64,000 nt of DNA from Cannabis sativa (taxonomy: Eukaryota; Streptophyta; Magnoliopsida; Rosales; Cannabaceae). The stretch is taken from the NCBI RefSeq assembly GCF_029168945.1, contig NC_083603.1, positions 51,718,406 through 51,782,405 on the forward strand, written 5' to 3'. A program made the position numbers and the translations under genes. Below the pieces are notes generated by a model. It worked only from the letters and a program-made list of their open reading frames with translations. It was not told the origin of the DNA and did no database searches. This document shows, one piece after another, positions 34,574-46,620 of the stretch (within the stretch, counting starts at the first letter, position 1; each line of letters starts with the position of its first letter).

Positions 34574-35689
34574 CTGGGTCCAGTATGTCGTACCCACTTC
34601 TAAGGCTCCCAACTCTCACACAAGGCCCAAAAGAGAGGAATTTAACCTTAAAATGAACCACTGTTATTAATTGAATAGGCCCATTAACTAAATGAGCCTA
34701 AATAAAATCTATCAAGTTATGACATTTTATTTAGCAACAACAACCTATACGTGTCTATAACAGAAATCAAACATATAGGCTCACACAGGCACACAGATTT
34801 GGATGGACCCTATCATGTTACTAGGTCATACACAGATGAAAGAAGAATATAAAAATTTACCTGTTACAAATTATTTACTTGACCTATTGACAATTGAACC
34901 ATGTGTTAAAATCAGATCATTGGATCTGTCAACAAGTTAACCATGACAATTTAGATTAAGCAATAATAGGTTTTAGAAAACTTACAAACAATCTAAAATA
35001 CATACTCCTGCAACAACTTAGATTTGGATAGTTGGAAGTAGGATTTATTTAATTTAAAAGTATTAATCTTTATTTCGAAATTTAAAAAAATTTCGGTTTT
35101 TAAAGAATGAAATAAAAAATATTTAAAATTAAACCTACACTTTTGAAAAATTAGGTTTTGAGTAACCTAAATATCATTTCAAAATAAATTTGCTAACTTT
35201 CCTTTTAAATTCCATGTTATTTAATAAATTAAATATTCAATAAAATAAAAAATGGTAAATACATACCCTTTTCTGATTTTACAATTTAATTTAAGTAAAA
35301 ATAACAAAATTTAAAAGTTAACAAAAATATCTTATTTTCCCTTTTAAAATACCATGATTATAGTAATCTTATTCTAAACAAGGTCAAATTACAAAAAAAA
35401 AAAAATATTTTTATAAAAAAAACTTTTGACCTTATATTTAAAAATAAGATAAAATAATCAAAATTTAAAAGAAATAAGAAAAGAGGTAAGCAATACTTGA
35501 TTTTAACCTATTTTCAAATTCAAATTACACTAATATCTAAAATTAATTTTAAAATAAAATTAATTTATTTCTGATAATTAGATTTGAAAATTGAAAAACA
35601 AAAATCAAAATACAAAACTACACAAAAAAACGGAAGTTAATTCCATGAAAAAGCATGAAAAATCGAAGAAAACGAAAAAAAAAAAATGG

Positions 35690-35810
35690 CAGGTGGTACG
35701 GACAGCATGCAAAGCATGCTGTCCGCGCGCGTGGAAGGGCAGACACAGCCGAGAAAACTCGGCGCATGCACTCCTGCGCATGATTTCCGTGCGCGTAGGG
35801 TGGGGTGCTC
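35690..35810. repeat. GC-rich hairpin cluster in the copia leader
   Basis: A 12-bp perfect stem, CGGACAGCATGC with loop AAA (35699-35725), is followed by GCCGAG-AAAA-CTCGGC (35748-35763) and two copies of TGCGCATG-like sequence (35762-35783). The surrounding 3 kb is strongly AT-rich. In an LTR retrotransposon leader such structures could act in dimerisation or packaging (inference). Confidence 0.65.
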
Positions 35811-36052
35811 ACCACCTCGATTTTTTTCGATTTTCAAAAATTCATAACTAATTCAAATTAAATCGAAATCGAGTTCTGTAAAAAGGTAAATTGCTTAGAA
35901 TTTTCCAAACTATCCAATAAAAATAATTCCAGATACAGATAATCAATTATTTTTTTCAGAATTCACAAACATCAATATGACTCATCATGAAACCATCCAA
36001 ATCACAATCAAATCGTTTTAAGTCCAAATTTCTTGCAAGCAAATCAATTACC

Positions 36053-36067
36053 ATGGCTCTGGTGCCA
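36053..36067 (-). promoter_or_regulatory. Primer-binding site of the copia element
   Basis: Minus strand TGGCACCAGAGCCAT, two bases after the LTR end. It is a variant of the TGGTATCAGAGCC site complementary to initiator-Met tRNA that many plant LTR elements use. Confidence 0.7.
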
Positions 36068-39000
36068 GTTGTTGGAATTAATTTTACCAGGATCTTAGAT
36101 CTACTCACAAGTATGTTGATTTAACAACCTAAATATGAACTTTTAAAACGATAAACAAAACACATAAAAGTTAAGAATAACTTACAGTGACGGCAGCGGA
36201 ATTAAGTGTCTCCTTCCACTCAGATCTCTAACCCTTGATTCCTGTCTATAGCAGAGTATAATCAAGATCTGAGCCCGATTCTCCTTCAGTTGGATGTGAT
36301 CCTTCACAGTCTTCCAAACTATGATTGAGGTACTGAGTGATGTGTGTGGGCACTTCTCTCTCACTTGGATTTTCAAAATTCTCTCTTATTTTTCTCTCTT
36401 GATTTCGTGTATAATGATTGCATACAAAGACATACCAAGAGTGAAGAGAGGGGCAGCTATATATAGGAAAAGGGAAGAACTCAACTTTCCAAATAAGCAG
36501 TTTCCTCTTTTACTGTGTAATTGATTAACTGCCTTATTTAGTGTGATCCATCACTTTCCTATTTTTGCTAGGCTTTGATTAGCAATTGCATGACAATTAA
36601 AATTGAAAATAATAATTGGGAAAACATGCAAAGGGTGGCCGACCATGGTGTGATATGGGCCTCACTTGGATTTTGCAGTTTCCTCAATTTTATTTCTATT
36701 TCTCCAAAAATGCCATTTTTCCAATTCTAACCATTTAAATGCCAAAACTAATTATTTAATAACTAAAATAGATTATTAAATAATATTGTCATTTAATATA
36801 ATTATTAATTAGACATTCAAAGTCTCTCAATTAATAATTAAACCTAGAAACCCTTTTATTTACGATTTCATCCTTAAACTGTGAGAATTCACAAATTAGA
36901 CATAGTCTAACTTTTAGAATTATAAATGATTAATCATAAATCATTATAGAGTCTTACAAACAGTATAGTCTCAACTAGAATGGGGACCATGGATCTATAT
37001 GCTGAGCTTCCAATAAGTTGAACCGATTTACCAAGTAAATCCCTAACTTATTAATTCCTTGTTGAATCCACTCTTAGAACTTGGAATTGCACTCTCAGAC
37101 TTATATAGAGCATATTATATGTTTCACGATATCAATATGCTATCTCATTTAACCATTGTTATAATCTTAATGTGATTAAAATATCCTCTATATAGATGAT
37201 TTACATCGAGATGGGACAAATTTACCGTTTACACCCCTCAATGTATTTTGCCCCTTAAAACACTTAGTTACCTGTAAATGATGTTTTAGTGATCTAATAC
37301 ATAGTCACTGAAACAAGAGCTCATCCATTTACTTCTATTTAACTAAGCTCGAAGGGAATCATCACTTTACTTCTATATACCAGTAGAAGTTATAGATTCC
37401 ATATTTATGTTCAGCACTCCCACTCAGTTATGCTATCATGTTCCCAAAATATACGTATCACCCTGACCCAAAAGTAGGCTTAACTAATAAATCAAAGAAC
37501 ATGAATAGCACTCCTGAGATTGAGCCTAAGCATATCAGGATTTAGATTCTCTTAATCTAAGATCAACTTCTGATATTGACTTGGAAAGATACAACGGTAA
37601 GTTTATAATATCTTTGACCTAAGTTCAATATCGGTCCAGTCCAATGTATACTCCATACATTCGAAACTAGTTGTAAAGCCCGCTTAGCTAATTTGGAAAT
37701 TATCAGTTAATTGGGATTAATTATGAAATTATTTATAGCTATTTAAATAATTTATTGCTGTTATTTATGGAATTCAGAAATGCATGATTATGCCATCAGT
37801 AGCTATTATATTTCGCATTTCCGGTGTCCGGTGTTTTGGAACTCGGCGTTTGGCTCAGTAGAAATCACAACTTAGTATGTTGGTAATTTGGGGACGGGTT
37901 TAGACATTGGGAATGTCGGGAATGGCCGGGAATTTAGAATGTCCCAAAAATACCCCTTTAGTATGATTTTCATGATTTTATGGTGGAGGGGCAAAATGGT
38001 CTTTTTGCCCCATTAGTATTTTTGTCTTATGTGATTTATGAAATGGAAAATAAATGTTAATTGTTTATTTTATTTATTTGTTGGCTGAAATAAAAGGTGA
38101 TTTATGGCTTATATTCCTTTTTCCACACAATTTCAACACTTAGTCAAATTAAAAGAAAAATTTCAAAGAAAACACTCTTTTTGCTCTCTCTCTTTTTCGG
38201 CTGAAACTTGGGGTTCAAGAGCTGGAATTTTTGGTGGTGATTCAAGCTTGGATTGCAAGCTCTAGTAATCCCTTGTTGAGGTATTTCTTTATGTGATTTC
38301 TCTACCATGTTTTCTTGAGTTTGTTTGATGAAAAAGTTGAGAAAATGCATGTTAATTTGAAGTTCTTACTGCTGTGTTTAATTGTTGTTTCCAGTAGTTT
38401 AATTAGGTCTTAAATGGATGGATTATATAGGTCTTAATGCATGCTAGTGGTGTTGTTTAAAGCTTTGAATTTCCTATGCAATTATGTGATTTTTGAGTGA
38501 AATGTTATATTTTGTTTCTGTGAATTGCTGGATGTTCTTGTATGTTTTCAGAGGGGTTATTATGCTTAGTTAAGTAGAATTAACTAGGTTAGGATGCATG
38601 TTAGTGGATTTAACCAAGTTTGAGTTTTGGAACTCAAAGCTTGGTCTTTAATGGTGAATTTTGTATATGTGTTTTCTGGGTGAATTTGATGCCTTGGATT
38701 TGTTCTAGGGGTAGTTTAGAACAGGTCTGGAAAGTTTGGGACCAATTGGGGTTGAATTGGTCGAGTTATGGGATTTTTAGTTGGCTGCCTGCGAGGAACC
38801 GGAATTCCGGTTGTGCATCCGGAATTCCGGATGGGGGTTCAGTAATTCCCAGAACCGAATTCGGTTGGGCAACCGGTCTGCCGGTTGGGGAATTTTTCCG
38901 AACCCTAGTTTTCCTCGTTTTTAGGTTTTTAGGGGTATTGCCATGCTTTTTATCGATAGGGAAACTTTTAGTTCCAAGTTTTAGTCCCCGGGAAGTGATT

Positions 39001-39214
39001 TAGCGTGTCACTTATAGCGTTGTGATTTTTATGGTTTAGGAGCCGATGTCCGTAGCTCGGCTTCGGTTCCGGTCGGGTTGGCAAGCACACCTGAAATCGG
39101 AATCCAGGTAAGATTAGTATAACAGTATGCATATGTAGATTACATGTTTAGCGAGCATGTAGGAAGCCTATTAGATTACTTTAGTTGTATGTTGGCTTCG
39201 AACCATCCAACCCT

Positions 39215-39455
39215 GTCACGTCGGTACAGGCTGGAGTATGACCAGCAGCCGGAGTATGACCGGTTTGACCGATCAGGCTGACACTTGGTTGGTGGTTCGG
39301 TGCTATTGACGTATCCCGTCGGTACAGGCTGGAGTATGACCAAGAGCGGAGTATGGCCGGTTCGGCCGATCGGGAGGATATAGTAACACGTCGGTACGAG
39401 TGGAGTATGACCGACGGCGGAGTATGACCGGTTCGACCGATCAGGTTGTTACGTG
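39215..39455. repeat. Tandem repeat in solo LTR, three about 85-90 bp units
   Basis: Units share CGTCGGTACAGGCTGGAGTA, GGAGTATGACCGGTT and CGACCGATCAGG-like words and are GC-richer than their surroundings. Confidence 0.75.
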
Positions 39456-39486
39456 TCAATAGTACCGTCCCTATGAACGTTCAAAA

Positions 39487-39573
39487 CTCAGTACCATGTT
39501 GGACATGGCAGTAGTAGCTCAGTACCATGTTGGACATGGCAGTAGCGGGACTCAGTATCGTGTTGGACACGGC
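39487..39573. repeat. Tandem repeat in solo LTR, three units of about 36 bp
   Basis: Core CTCAGTACCATGTTGGACAT followed by GGCAGTAG, repeated three times; the third unit differs (CAGTATCGTGTTGGACACGG). Each core contains a small palindrome CATGTTGGACATG. Confidence 0.8.
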
Positions 39574-40309
39574 AGTTAGTTTTATGTATGATATTATTAT
39601 GCTTTTCTTACTGAGTCTGTCGACTCACAGTTTATGTTCATGTGTAGGTAAAGGCAAGGCTGTAGCTGATGGACCGTGAGCGAGCTTATGAGATTGTACA
39701 TGTCGAGGCGGTTAGGCCTGGAGCGTACGATCCTCGGGACAGCAAGGCTGAGATTTTTGTAACTGTCGTTAGACGACTTTTATTTTGATGTAAAAAGTTA
39801 AACAGTTAAAACGTTTGTAAATGATTTTATAAATCGGGATCCCGAGACTTTTATAATATGGTTTATAAGTTTAATTAAAAAGCAAAATTTTAATTAATCA
39901 CATTTTTCCATAAACCTCGTTGATTAGCAACGAGCTGCACAGTACGTTTAAAAATCACGTAATACGCCTAAGATAGTTAGGGTGTTACACTAGTATACTT
40001 TACCAATGTCCTAGAAAGAACATAACACTTACTCCAAGTGTAAGTATACTTCATCGCTGATTATCACATCAGTGTAATTCCAAAACACTGATGAACAGGG
40101 ACCAAATCTTTTGAATCCTATAATCACAATCACATTCCACTGTATTGACAATACTGTAATTGTGAATAACTATATGTTCTGGATTTTAACTAATTTTGTG
40201 CATATATATATTAAACCATAAACATGTAACATACATAAATCACTTCAAGATTCTAAGTTGATAACTAATCAGATTGTAATGTGTTTTATTTAGGGCACAA
40301 AACTCAACA

Positions 40310-42605
40310 CCAGGGGCATTTTGGTAATTATGACCCGAGAAGGATAAATTGATGAAATTAATTTAATTACGTGCTTAATAGAACTATATATATATTATTA
40401 TATAGTATTCATGTGTTGTCTTTTCAGGTGTGTTCTGACAGGTTGGCGCGGTATAGTCACAATCGGGAATTTCGGGCCGAACCGGGTTCGGGCCCGAAAT
40501 GCAAATTTGATTGATTTAATTGGAATTTTATTTGATGAGTGATAATCTGAATTTATTTGGATATAATTGAGTGTGAAATGGCAAAATTACCCTTGTGTGG
40601 GTGAGTGTGTGTGGATTTAAGCCATGAGGGCATTTTGGTCATTTGACCCTTAATTACTATGTTTGGAAAATGTGATTTTTTGGGGAAATGAAATGTCATT
40701 TTCTGGTGGCTTCTCCCTCTCAACCGAACCCTCTCCCTCTCTTTTACCCCTTTTGATTTTCAAGCTTGATTTGTGAGAAATTAGCTTGTTTTGGAATCTT
40801 GATTTGTGTTGGAAGCTTGGAGCTTGTTTGAGCAGGAGATTGAGGTAGTTTCTAATTGAAATTATATGAATTGTTTGTTGAATTGGTGGCTGAAATATGG
40901 TGATAAAAGCATGCTTGAGATTGTTTGTTCTTGGTGTTGCATGCTTAGTGAATTGGATGTTTAAGCTTGTTAATATCTTGATTTGTGTTGGATTGAGCTT
41001 AGAGTACGATTCTAGGTTGTTTTCATGCTTAAATCTAATTTTTAGTTATTGTTTTATTGCTGGAAAATATTTGGTTGTTTTTGATGAAGCTCTTATTCAA
41101 GAGCTTGATGTTGCCATGAACATGCTTGAATTCTATGATTTTTTATGCAATCTAAATTGAGGGTTTAATTGCTGGATTTTAATGCTTGATAGTGTGTTTT
41201 AAATCCTTAATGTTTACTAGTTGTTGTAAGTAGTAAATTGAGATTTTGGTTGTGAAAGCAAGCTTGAGTTCATGGAACTCAACCTTGGTGCTTTAATGAC
41301 ACTTTTTGATTCTTAGTGAAATTATTGTGTTTAAGTTGTGGAATATGTTTATTATGACATATAATGATGCCCTGGAAAGTTTTGTACTGTTTGGGGAAGA
41401 TTTGAGTGAGTTTGTTGGGGGGGGGGGGGGGGGGTTAAATATTGAGAAATTTCGTGTTCTCTGCCCAGACAACCGGAATTCCGGTTGGTTCAGGGCTGCT
41501 CCAACCGAAATTCCGGTTGGAGTTTATCGGGAAATGCTGAATTTTGTTTTGGCCATAGCTTTTGACTCGGGACTCCGTTTTGGGAGTTCTTTATACCGTT
41601 CAAAAGCTCTTTTCAAGCTCTATGTGATTATATGTATTTGGAATGCCATGAATTTTTTTTATGAATGTGAAATCGGGGGTTAACCCTATTTGTGAAAATC
41701 CTGGATTGTGTGTGACTAGGATTACCGGCACCTGGTCAGGAGCACCCGGGGATTTGGAATCTCTGCCTTTGCGGGACAACAAGTAAGACAGTGATAAGCA
41801 CATAGAGTATGCGCAGTGGCGCTTATACTGAGAATGATATGCATGAATGTTTAGTAACCGGGATTAGGGTTATTACCCTAATAGGAACGGTCTAATAGCC
41901 TAGGGTTATTACCCTAGTGATATATGTGTATAAATGCCATGCCGTGTTAATTGAAATGAGATTTAGGGATTATGCGCTCAAGGAATAATCAGGTTGGACT
42001 CGGTACTCATAACCGAGATGAACCACTTCTAAGGCCTTAATGTATTTAGACGTGTGAGAGTAACACGTGGGTCTATGTCATGTAGATTTAATTAGATGTG
42101 TGAGCGCAACACATAGGTCTACGCCACGTAGACATAAATGGGCATGATGAAATAATGATCAGGTCTGTGCTATACAGACATATGTGAATGAGCATATTAT
42201 ATTTGTTATGTTTTATACTGTCTTGCTGGGCTTGGCTCACGGGTGCTCTACTGTGCAGGAAAGGGTAAGCCAGTGGCTGATCAACCATGAGTTTGAGGAG
42301 CAAGACGAAGAATGTACATGTTCAAGCCATATCAGACCAAGCGGGTTAAGGGTCTATCAGTGATGAACTTTTATATTCTATTTTGTCGTTTAGGTCGGCT
42401 AGAAAGAAATGACTTGTAATAGCATTTGCAAATATTTTTTTTGGGATCCCAACTGTTTAAAAGTTTAAAAAGTATTACAAGTTTATTTTCATTCTGTTTA
42501 AGATAAAAGTTTAAATTCTGCGCTATTTTGATTAGTAATCTCGATTAAGGGATTAGGGTTTCATAAGTATTTTGGGTAGCGTGCCTAATTATTTAGGGCG
42601 TTACA
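40310..42605 (+). mobile_element. Ty3/gypsy LTR, 5'-truncated
   Basis: Ends GGGCGTTACA at 42605. It contains LTR-type words: GCTCACGGGTGCTCTACTGT, GAATGTACATGTTC and a leader-like region near 40700-40850 (CTCCCTCTCAACCGAACC). It abuts the copia LTR at 40310 without a TG start, so its beginning is lost. A related but distinct LTR subfamily from 37672-39989. A poly-G run lies at 41418-41433. The open frames in it are not gene-like. Confidence 0.6.
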
Positions 42606-42985
42606 TGCACCCTCCTTTGTATGAGTGCCTGACCAGGCACAAAATCCCTGTCTTGGACTAGTTGCCCGGTGACTTGGAGAGGGAAAGAAGCATTCGACAT
42701 CTCCCAGGTAGCCGAGCTTCTCCAAATTCTTCATCTTGTCTTGGGTTACTATGGACGGAAGAGACACCCACCGAGCTCCTACGACACTTTGTCTTCTTTG
42801 AGGAACATCCTCAGTGTATTCCTCAGTTCCATAGTCTTCACCCTCTACCAAGACTTCACCAGCCTCGAACACAAGCTCCCCTTTCTCATTGAAACCCCCA
42901 AAGGGCAATCTCCGAGCAACCCCCTCTTCCTCGGCTTCAGATGGACTGTCAAGACACACTTCGTCCTGATCTTCCACCTCAGTAC
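42606..42985 (-). pseudogene. TE-derived coding fragment between two LTR ends
   Basis: The minus strand encodes about 125 residues: an acidic start MEDQDEVCLDSPSEAEEE, then VGARWVSLPSIVTQDKMKNL, GYLGDVECFFPSPSHRATSP and RQGFCAWSG. The composition is protein-like, and the second half (a short helix plus a 'P-x-x-x-R-x-x-x-P' region) recalls the N-terminus of gag-like or transposase-associated ORFs in plants. I cannot name the family. It lies exactly between LTR sequences and stops within them, so it is likely an internal fragment of a retroelement or a captured piece. Confidence 0.4.
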
Positions 42986-43014
42986 CGCCTAGGGTGCAGG
43001 GATTAGGGTTGCAG

Positions 43015-43451
43015 TTGGTTGTACTGGTGCCTGATTGTAACCTGGGTTATATTTATTATTAAGATTATGCTTTTCTTACTGGGTTTGTCGACTCACAGAT
43101 ATTGTTGCATGTGTAGGTAAAGGTAAGGCTAAGGTTGAGCAGCCGTGAGAGCGAGCAGATGAAGGTTATACATGTCGAGGTGGTTAGACCTGAAGCGTAT
43201 GATGCTTGGGACAGATAGTTGTATTTTGTATAGTCGCTTGGCGAGAACTTTTGTATTAAGTATTTTGATTCAGCTGAAAATATTTTAAACTTGAAATTTG
43301 GGATATATATAAAAATTAATTTATTTTAATATTATTAGTAATTAAGTAAAGTTTTAATTATTCACGATTTTTAATAAACTCATTGATTCGCAACGAACTG
43401 CACAGTTAATATAAAATCACGATAACAAGCCTAGTCTAGTAGGGTGTTACA
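43015..43451 (+). mobile_element. Ty3/gypsy LTR 3' fragment
   Basis: About 430 bp matching the last 420 bp of the solo LTR at 37672-39989 (CTTACTGGGTTTGTCGACTC, GTAGGTAAAGGTAAGGC, TACATGTCGAGGTGGTTAGA) and ending GTAGGGTGTTACA. It is followed by copia LTR-like sequence. ATGCA occurs directly after it and also at 42605-42609, which may or may not be a target duplication. Confidence 0.7.
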
Positions 43452-45087
43452 ATGCACTCTTTACTAGGGATTCGAAAATAGTGAAGAAGAAGAGGGAGAA
43501 GGAATTCGAAATAGCTATAGAAGAAGGCTCTCAATTTTTAATTATTTAATAAAGAATGAAAACTAGGTTATCTTAGGTTATTGAGAATGAGAGTCATCTT
43601 ATGCCTTTTGTAGTATTTCATGTAGGATTAAGATTTAAATTATATGTATTAAAAAAGATAAAATAATAGCAAAATAAAGCTTAAGTGGCCGACCATAGTT
43701 AGTGGACTTCACTAGCTATAATTTTGTCATTTTATTCAACAATTTATTTTTTCTTTCACTAATGCCATATTTTCAAATTTCAATCCTATAAATATAAAAA
43801 GGCTAATTAGTAATTGTTCCCCCTGAACTTTGACATGTACCAAATCATGCCCCCTGAACTTTTTTGGCCGTTAAAAATTCCCCCTGAACTATTGAGATTG
43901 TTAAATTTAAGGACTTTTGTCTAATTTCATTCAATTTTACTATTTCAGTGATTGTTTATGTACTAAGCCATGCTCCCTAGACTTTGATATCTACCAAATC
44001 ATGCCCCTCAAACTTTGATATGTACTAAATCATGCCCCCTGAACTTTCATCCATGTTAGAATTTTTTTACTAAAATTAGACAAAAGTCCTTAAATCTAAC
44101 AATCTCAATAGTTGAGGGGGAATTTTTAACGGCTAAAAAAGTTCAGGGGGCATGATTCGGTACATGTCAAAGTTTGGGGGAAAAAATTACTAATTAGCCA
44201 TATAAAAATTATTTATTCAATAATTATAATAATTATCAAATAAAAGTGTCATTTAACTTATTTATTAATTAGACCTTATAAAGTTTCTTAATTAACAAAA
44301 AAAAATCCTAAAATCTCTTTTCTTCACAATTAAACACTTGCTTACCGAAAATTCATAAATAAGATAGTGTAATTTAGAATTATAATTGATTAATTGAAAC
44401 CAATTAACTGAGTCTACAAGCAGTATTATCTCAATTAGTGTGGGGACCATGTGCTTATATAATCAAGCTTCCAATAAGCAGCTGTAGAAGTAAATTTTCT
44501 ATCTTATTAATATCTCCTGACTCCACTATAGATTCTAAATTACACTCTTAATTATATAGAATGCTCTATATGTTCCAAGATATAGCTACGCTATTAATTA
44601 TCCATTGTTATAATTGAAATAATCAATGATCCTCTATAGATGATCTACATGGAGTAGGGATAAATTTACTGTTCTTCCCTTTAATGTATTTTATCCTCAA
44701 AATACTTAGCTACCTATAATTGATATTTGAGTAAACTAATATAATTACTAAAATGAGTACTCCACCATTTATCTCTATTGAGCCAAGCTCGAAGAAAATT
44801 ACCATTTCACTTCTATGCATTTATAGAAGATATGGATTATGTATCTATGATAAGAGCTCTCACTCAATTGGACTACCATGTTCTCAATATGTAAGTATCG
44901 GGAAGATCCAATTGTTCAACTTTAATGAATAAATCAAAGAGCACAAATAATACAATTGAACTAGAACCTAACCATCTTAGGATTGAGATCATTGATCTAA
45001 GATCAGCTAAGTAATATTGACTTAGATAGATATTACAGTAAGTTTATGATATCTTATCCAAGTTCAATATTGGTCCAGTTTGATGTA
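43452..45087 (-). mobile_element. copia LTR fragment, second copy, minus orientation
   Basis: Diverged relative of the LTR at 36070-40309: shared order of AGTTGGGGACCATG-like sequence (44440), CTCGAAG (44790), GATCTAAGATCAG (44995), TTACAGTAAGTTTATGATAT (45035) and CAATATTGGTCCAG (45066). It carries the MITE at 43801-44199 and is cut at 45087 by a gypsy LTR. Confidence 0.65.
43801..44199. mobile_element. Mutator-type MITE, 399 bp, TSD ATATAAAAA
   Basis: Terminal inverted repeats begin GGCTAATTAGTAATT and extend more than 100 bases with CCCCCTGAACTTTGACATGT, GCCCCCTGAACTTTTTTGGC and GAACTATTGAGATTGTTA-like words. Perfect 9-bp duplications flank it (43792-43800, 44200-44208), the size expected for MULEs. 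No coding capacity. Confidence 0.88.
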
Positions 45088-46523
45088 TGTAATGCCCTGA
45101 TACTTAGGCGCGCTACAATGATTTTTCAATTACATTGCCATCTTTGCTAATCAAAGAAAATTTCTTGAAAATCATGTCAAATTAAAACTTTAGATTTAAT
45201 TACTAAAATTTATAAACTTTTATATAATTATTTGCAAAAGCTGGGATCACGTATTTAAACTTATACAAAAGATTCAAAATATATTTAATCAGGTCGCACA
45301 ACAACTACAAAATAAAATCCCAAATGTCTTGAGACAGAACAATCCAGGTCGCGTCGCCATGACATGTACAACATCATCTTAGCTCGAAGCTTACTCCTGT
45401 TCAGCCTTCGTCTTTCCTTTACCTACACATGAAAGTAAAATTGTGAGTCGAAAAACTCAGTAAGAAAAGCATATAACAAATCATATAATATCGACTTGTA
45501 TCTAGACGCCCATACACCTATTTACAAGGCTTAACAAATGAGTAAGAACATTCTTTACTAGGGTACAACCACTGTACCACATACACTACGTACTGACACT
45601 GTATGAGTGTTGGTAGGGTTTGTTTCGTACCCTGGTAACACCATAATGTACTCTCTAAACATTATACATTATACCAATACACTCTGTACCATTTCCGTAC
45701 AAGTGTTGGTAGTGTACTAACCATAACAAGCATGCATATATATATATCACACATACATACATTCGCATATATATCATATGTTCTACGCTATTCATACCTC
45801 GTTTTCGAATTCAAGTGAGTTGGCTGACCTAAACAGAAAACTTCACGCTGGATGGATGCCCTAATCACATAACAAAAATAGGTAAACAACACGCCTAAAA
45901 CTTTAATTCGAGAAACCCAAACCTTCAACTAAAGGTTCTGCCATAGACAACTGAAACTACAACACCCTAAGTAACAAGGAATCACCCAACCAAGGCTCTA
46001 AAATGGACACGAATCGACGAAATGGATTGTTCGAGAAACCTGTCCCAGAACCGGTTAACCAGTTTTACAGGACCTGGCAAACCGTTAACCGGTTTGCACC
46101 AGGTTTCCCGAAACAATCCAAAACCTACTCAACCCATGTCCAAACCTCACAAAAACTTCCAGAACACCAATAATAACATCAACCAACATAATCAAAGCAA
46201 TAGAACCCAAAAATTCACACAAAATCAAAAAGTGCCATGGATGAACCAAGCTTGAAATTCAAACTCAAACTTGTGCGTCCATCACCCACAACCCCAAATT
46301 AGCTGCAAGAACTCCATTCTAACTAAAATTAAACTTAGAAACTGAATTATAAACAAATCTAACCCTAACAGCCCCAAATTCACAATTTTGCATATTCAAA
46401 CCAAAATTAAAGCTTCAATAACACATAGGGTTACCTTTGCTTAAAACCACTTGAATCTTAGCTCAATACACATAAAACACAAGAATTGGAGCTAGTTCCT
46501 TCTAGTTTGGAGTGGCCGAACAT

Positions 46524-46620
<97 letters not shown>

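Larger units (their letters stand above)
29889..36069 (-). mobile_element. copia element internal region (non-autonomous)
   Basis: In minus-strand order: primer-binding site (36053-36067), a 3.5-kb AT-rich untranslated leader (36050-32560) with a GC-rich hairpin island at 35690-35810, gag (32557-31691), the first codons of protease, then about 1.6 kb of non-coding sequence to the PPT. Integrase, reverse transcriptase and RNase H are absent. The leader contains repeated ATTTAAGTTG-like words and the duplicated motif at 32720 and 32833. It can only have moved with help from a full element. Confidence 0.75.
37672..39989 (+). mobile_element. Ty3/gypsy solo LTR, 2318 bp, TSD CTAGT
   Basis: Begins TGTAAAGCCCGC and ends GGTGTTACA. 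Five-base duplications CTAGT sit at 37667-37671 and 39990-39994, and the flanks join into uninterrupted copia LTR when the element is removed. Only one LTR is present, so recombination between LTRs probably removed the body. The last 420 bases (CTTACTGAGTCTGTCGACTC, GTACATGTCGAGG, GTTAGGCCTG) match the LTR end at 43015-43451. Confidence 0.88.
36070..40309 (-). mobile_element. copia 5' LTR, split by a solo LTR
   Basis: Ends are TGTTGG at 36070 and CAACA at 40309, as inverted TG...CA termini. After removing the 2318-bp insertion and one TSD copy, the LTR is about 1.9 kb. It contains GAAACAAGAGCTCATCC, GACCAATCTTT-like and other words shared with the 3' LTR (29205-29888) and, more weakly, with the fragment at 43452-45087. 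Confidence 0.78.

Noticed and set aside
35591..35851. Overlapping frames on both strands in the copia leader
   Set aside because: Driven by the GC-rich hairpin patch; no gene features.
38620..39003. 127-codon frame in the solo LTR
   Set aside because: Lies wholly inside an LTR bounded by a target duplication; no domain.
39215..39573. CRISPR-like spaced repeats
   Set aside because: Contiguous tandem repeats within a plant LTR, not regularly spaced direct repeats with unique spacers.
42605..43456. ATGCA pair as a target duplication of one element
   Set aside because: The left ATGCA overlaps the last base of another LTR and no TG start lies next to it, so it cannot be accepted as a TSD.
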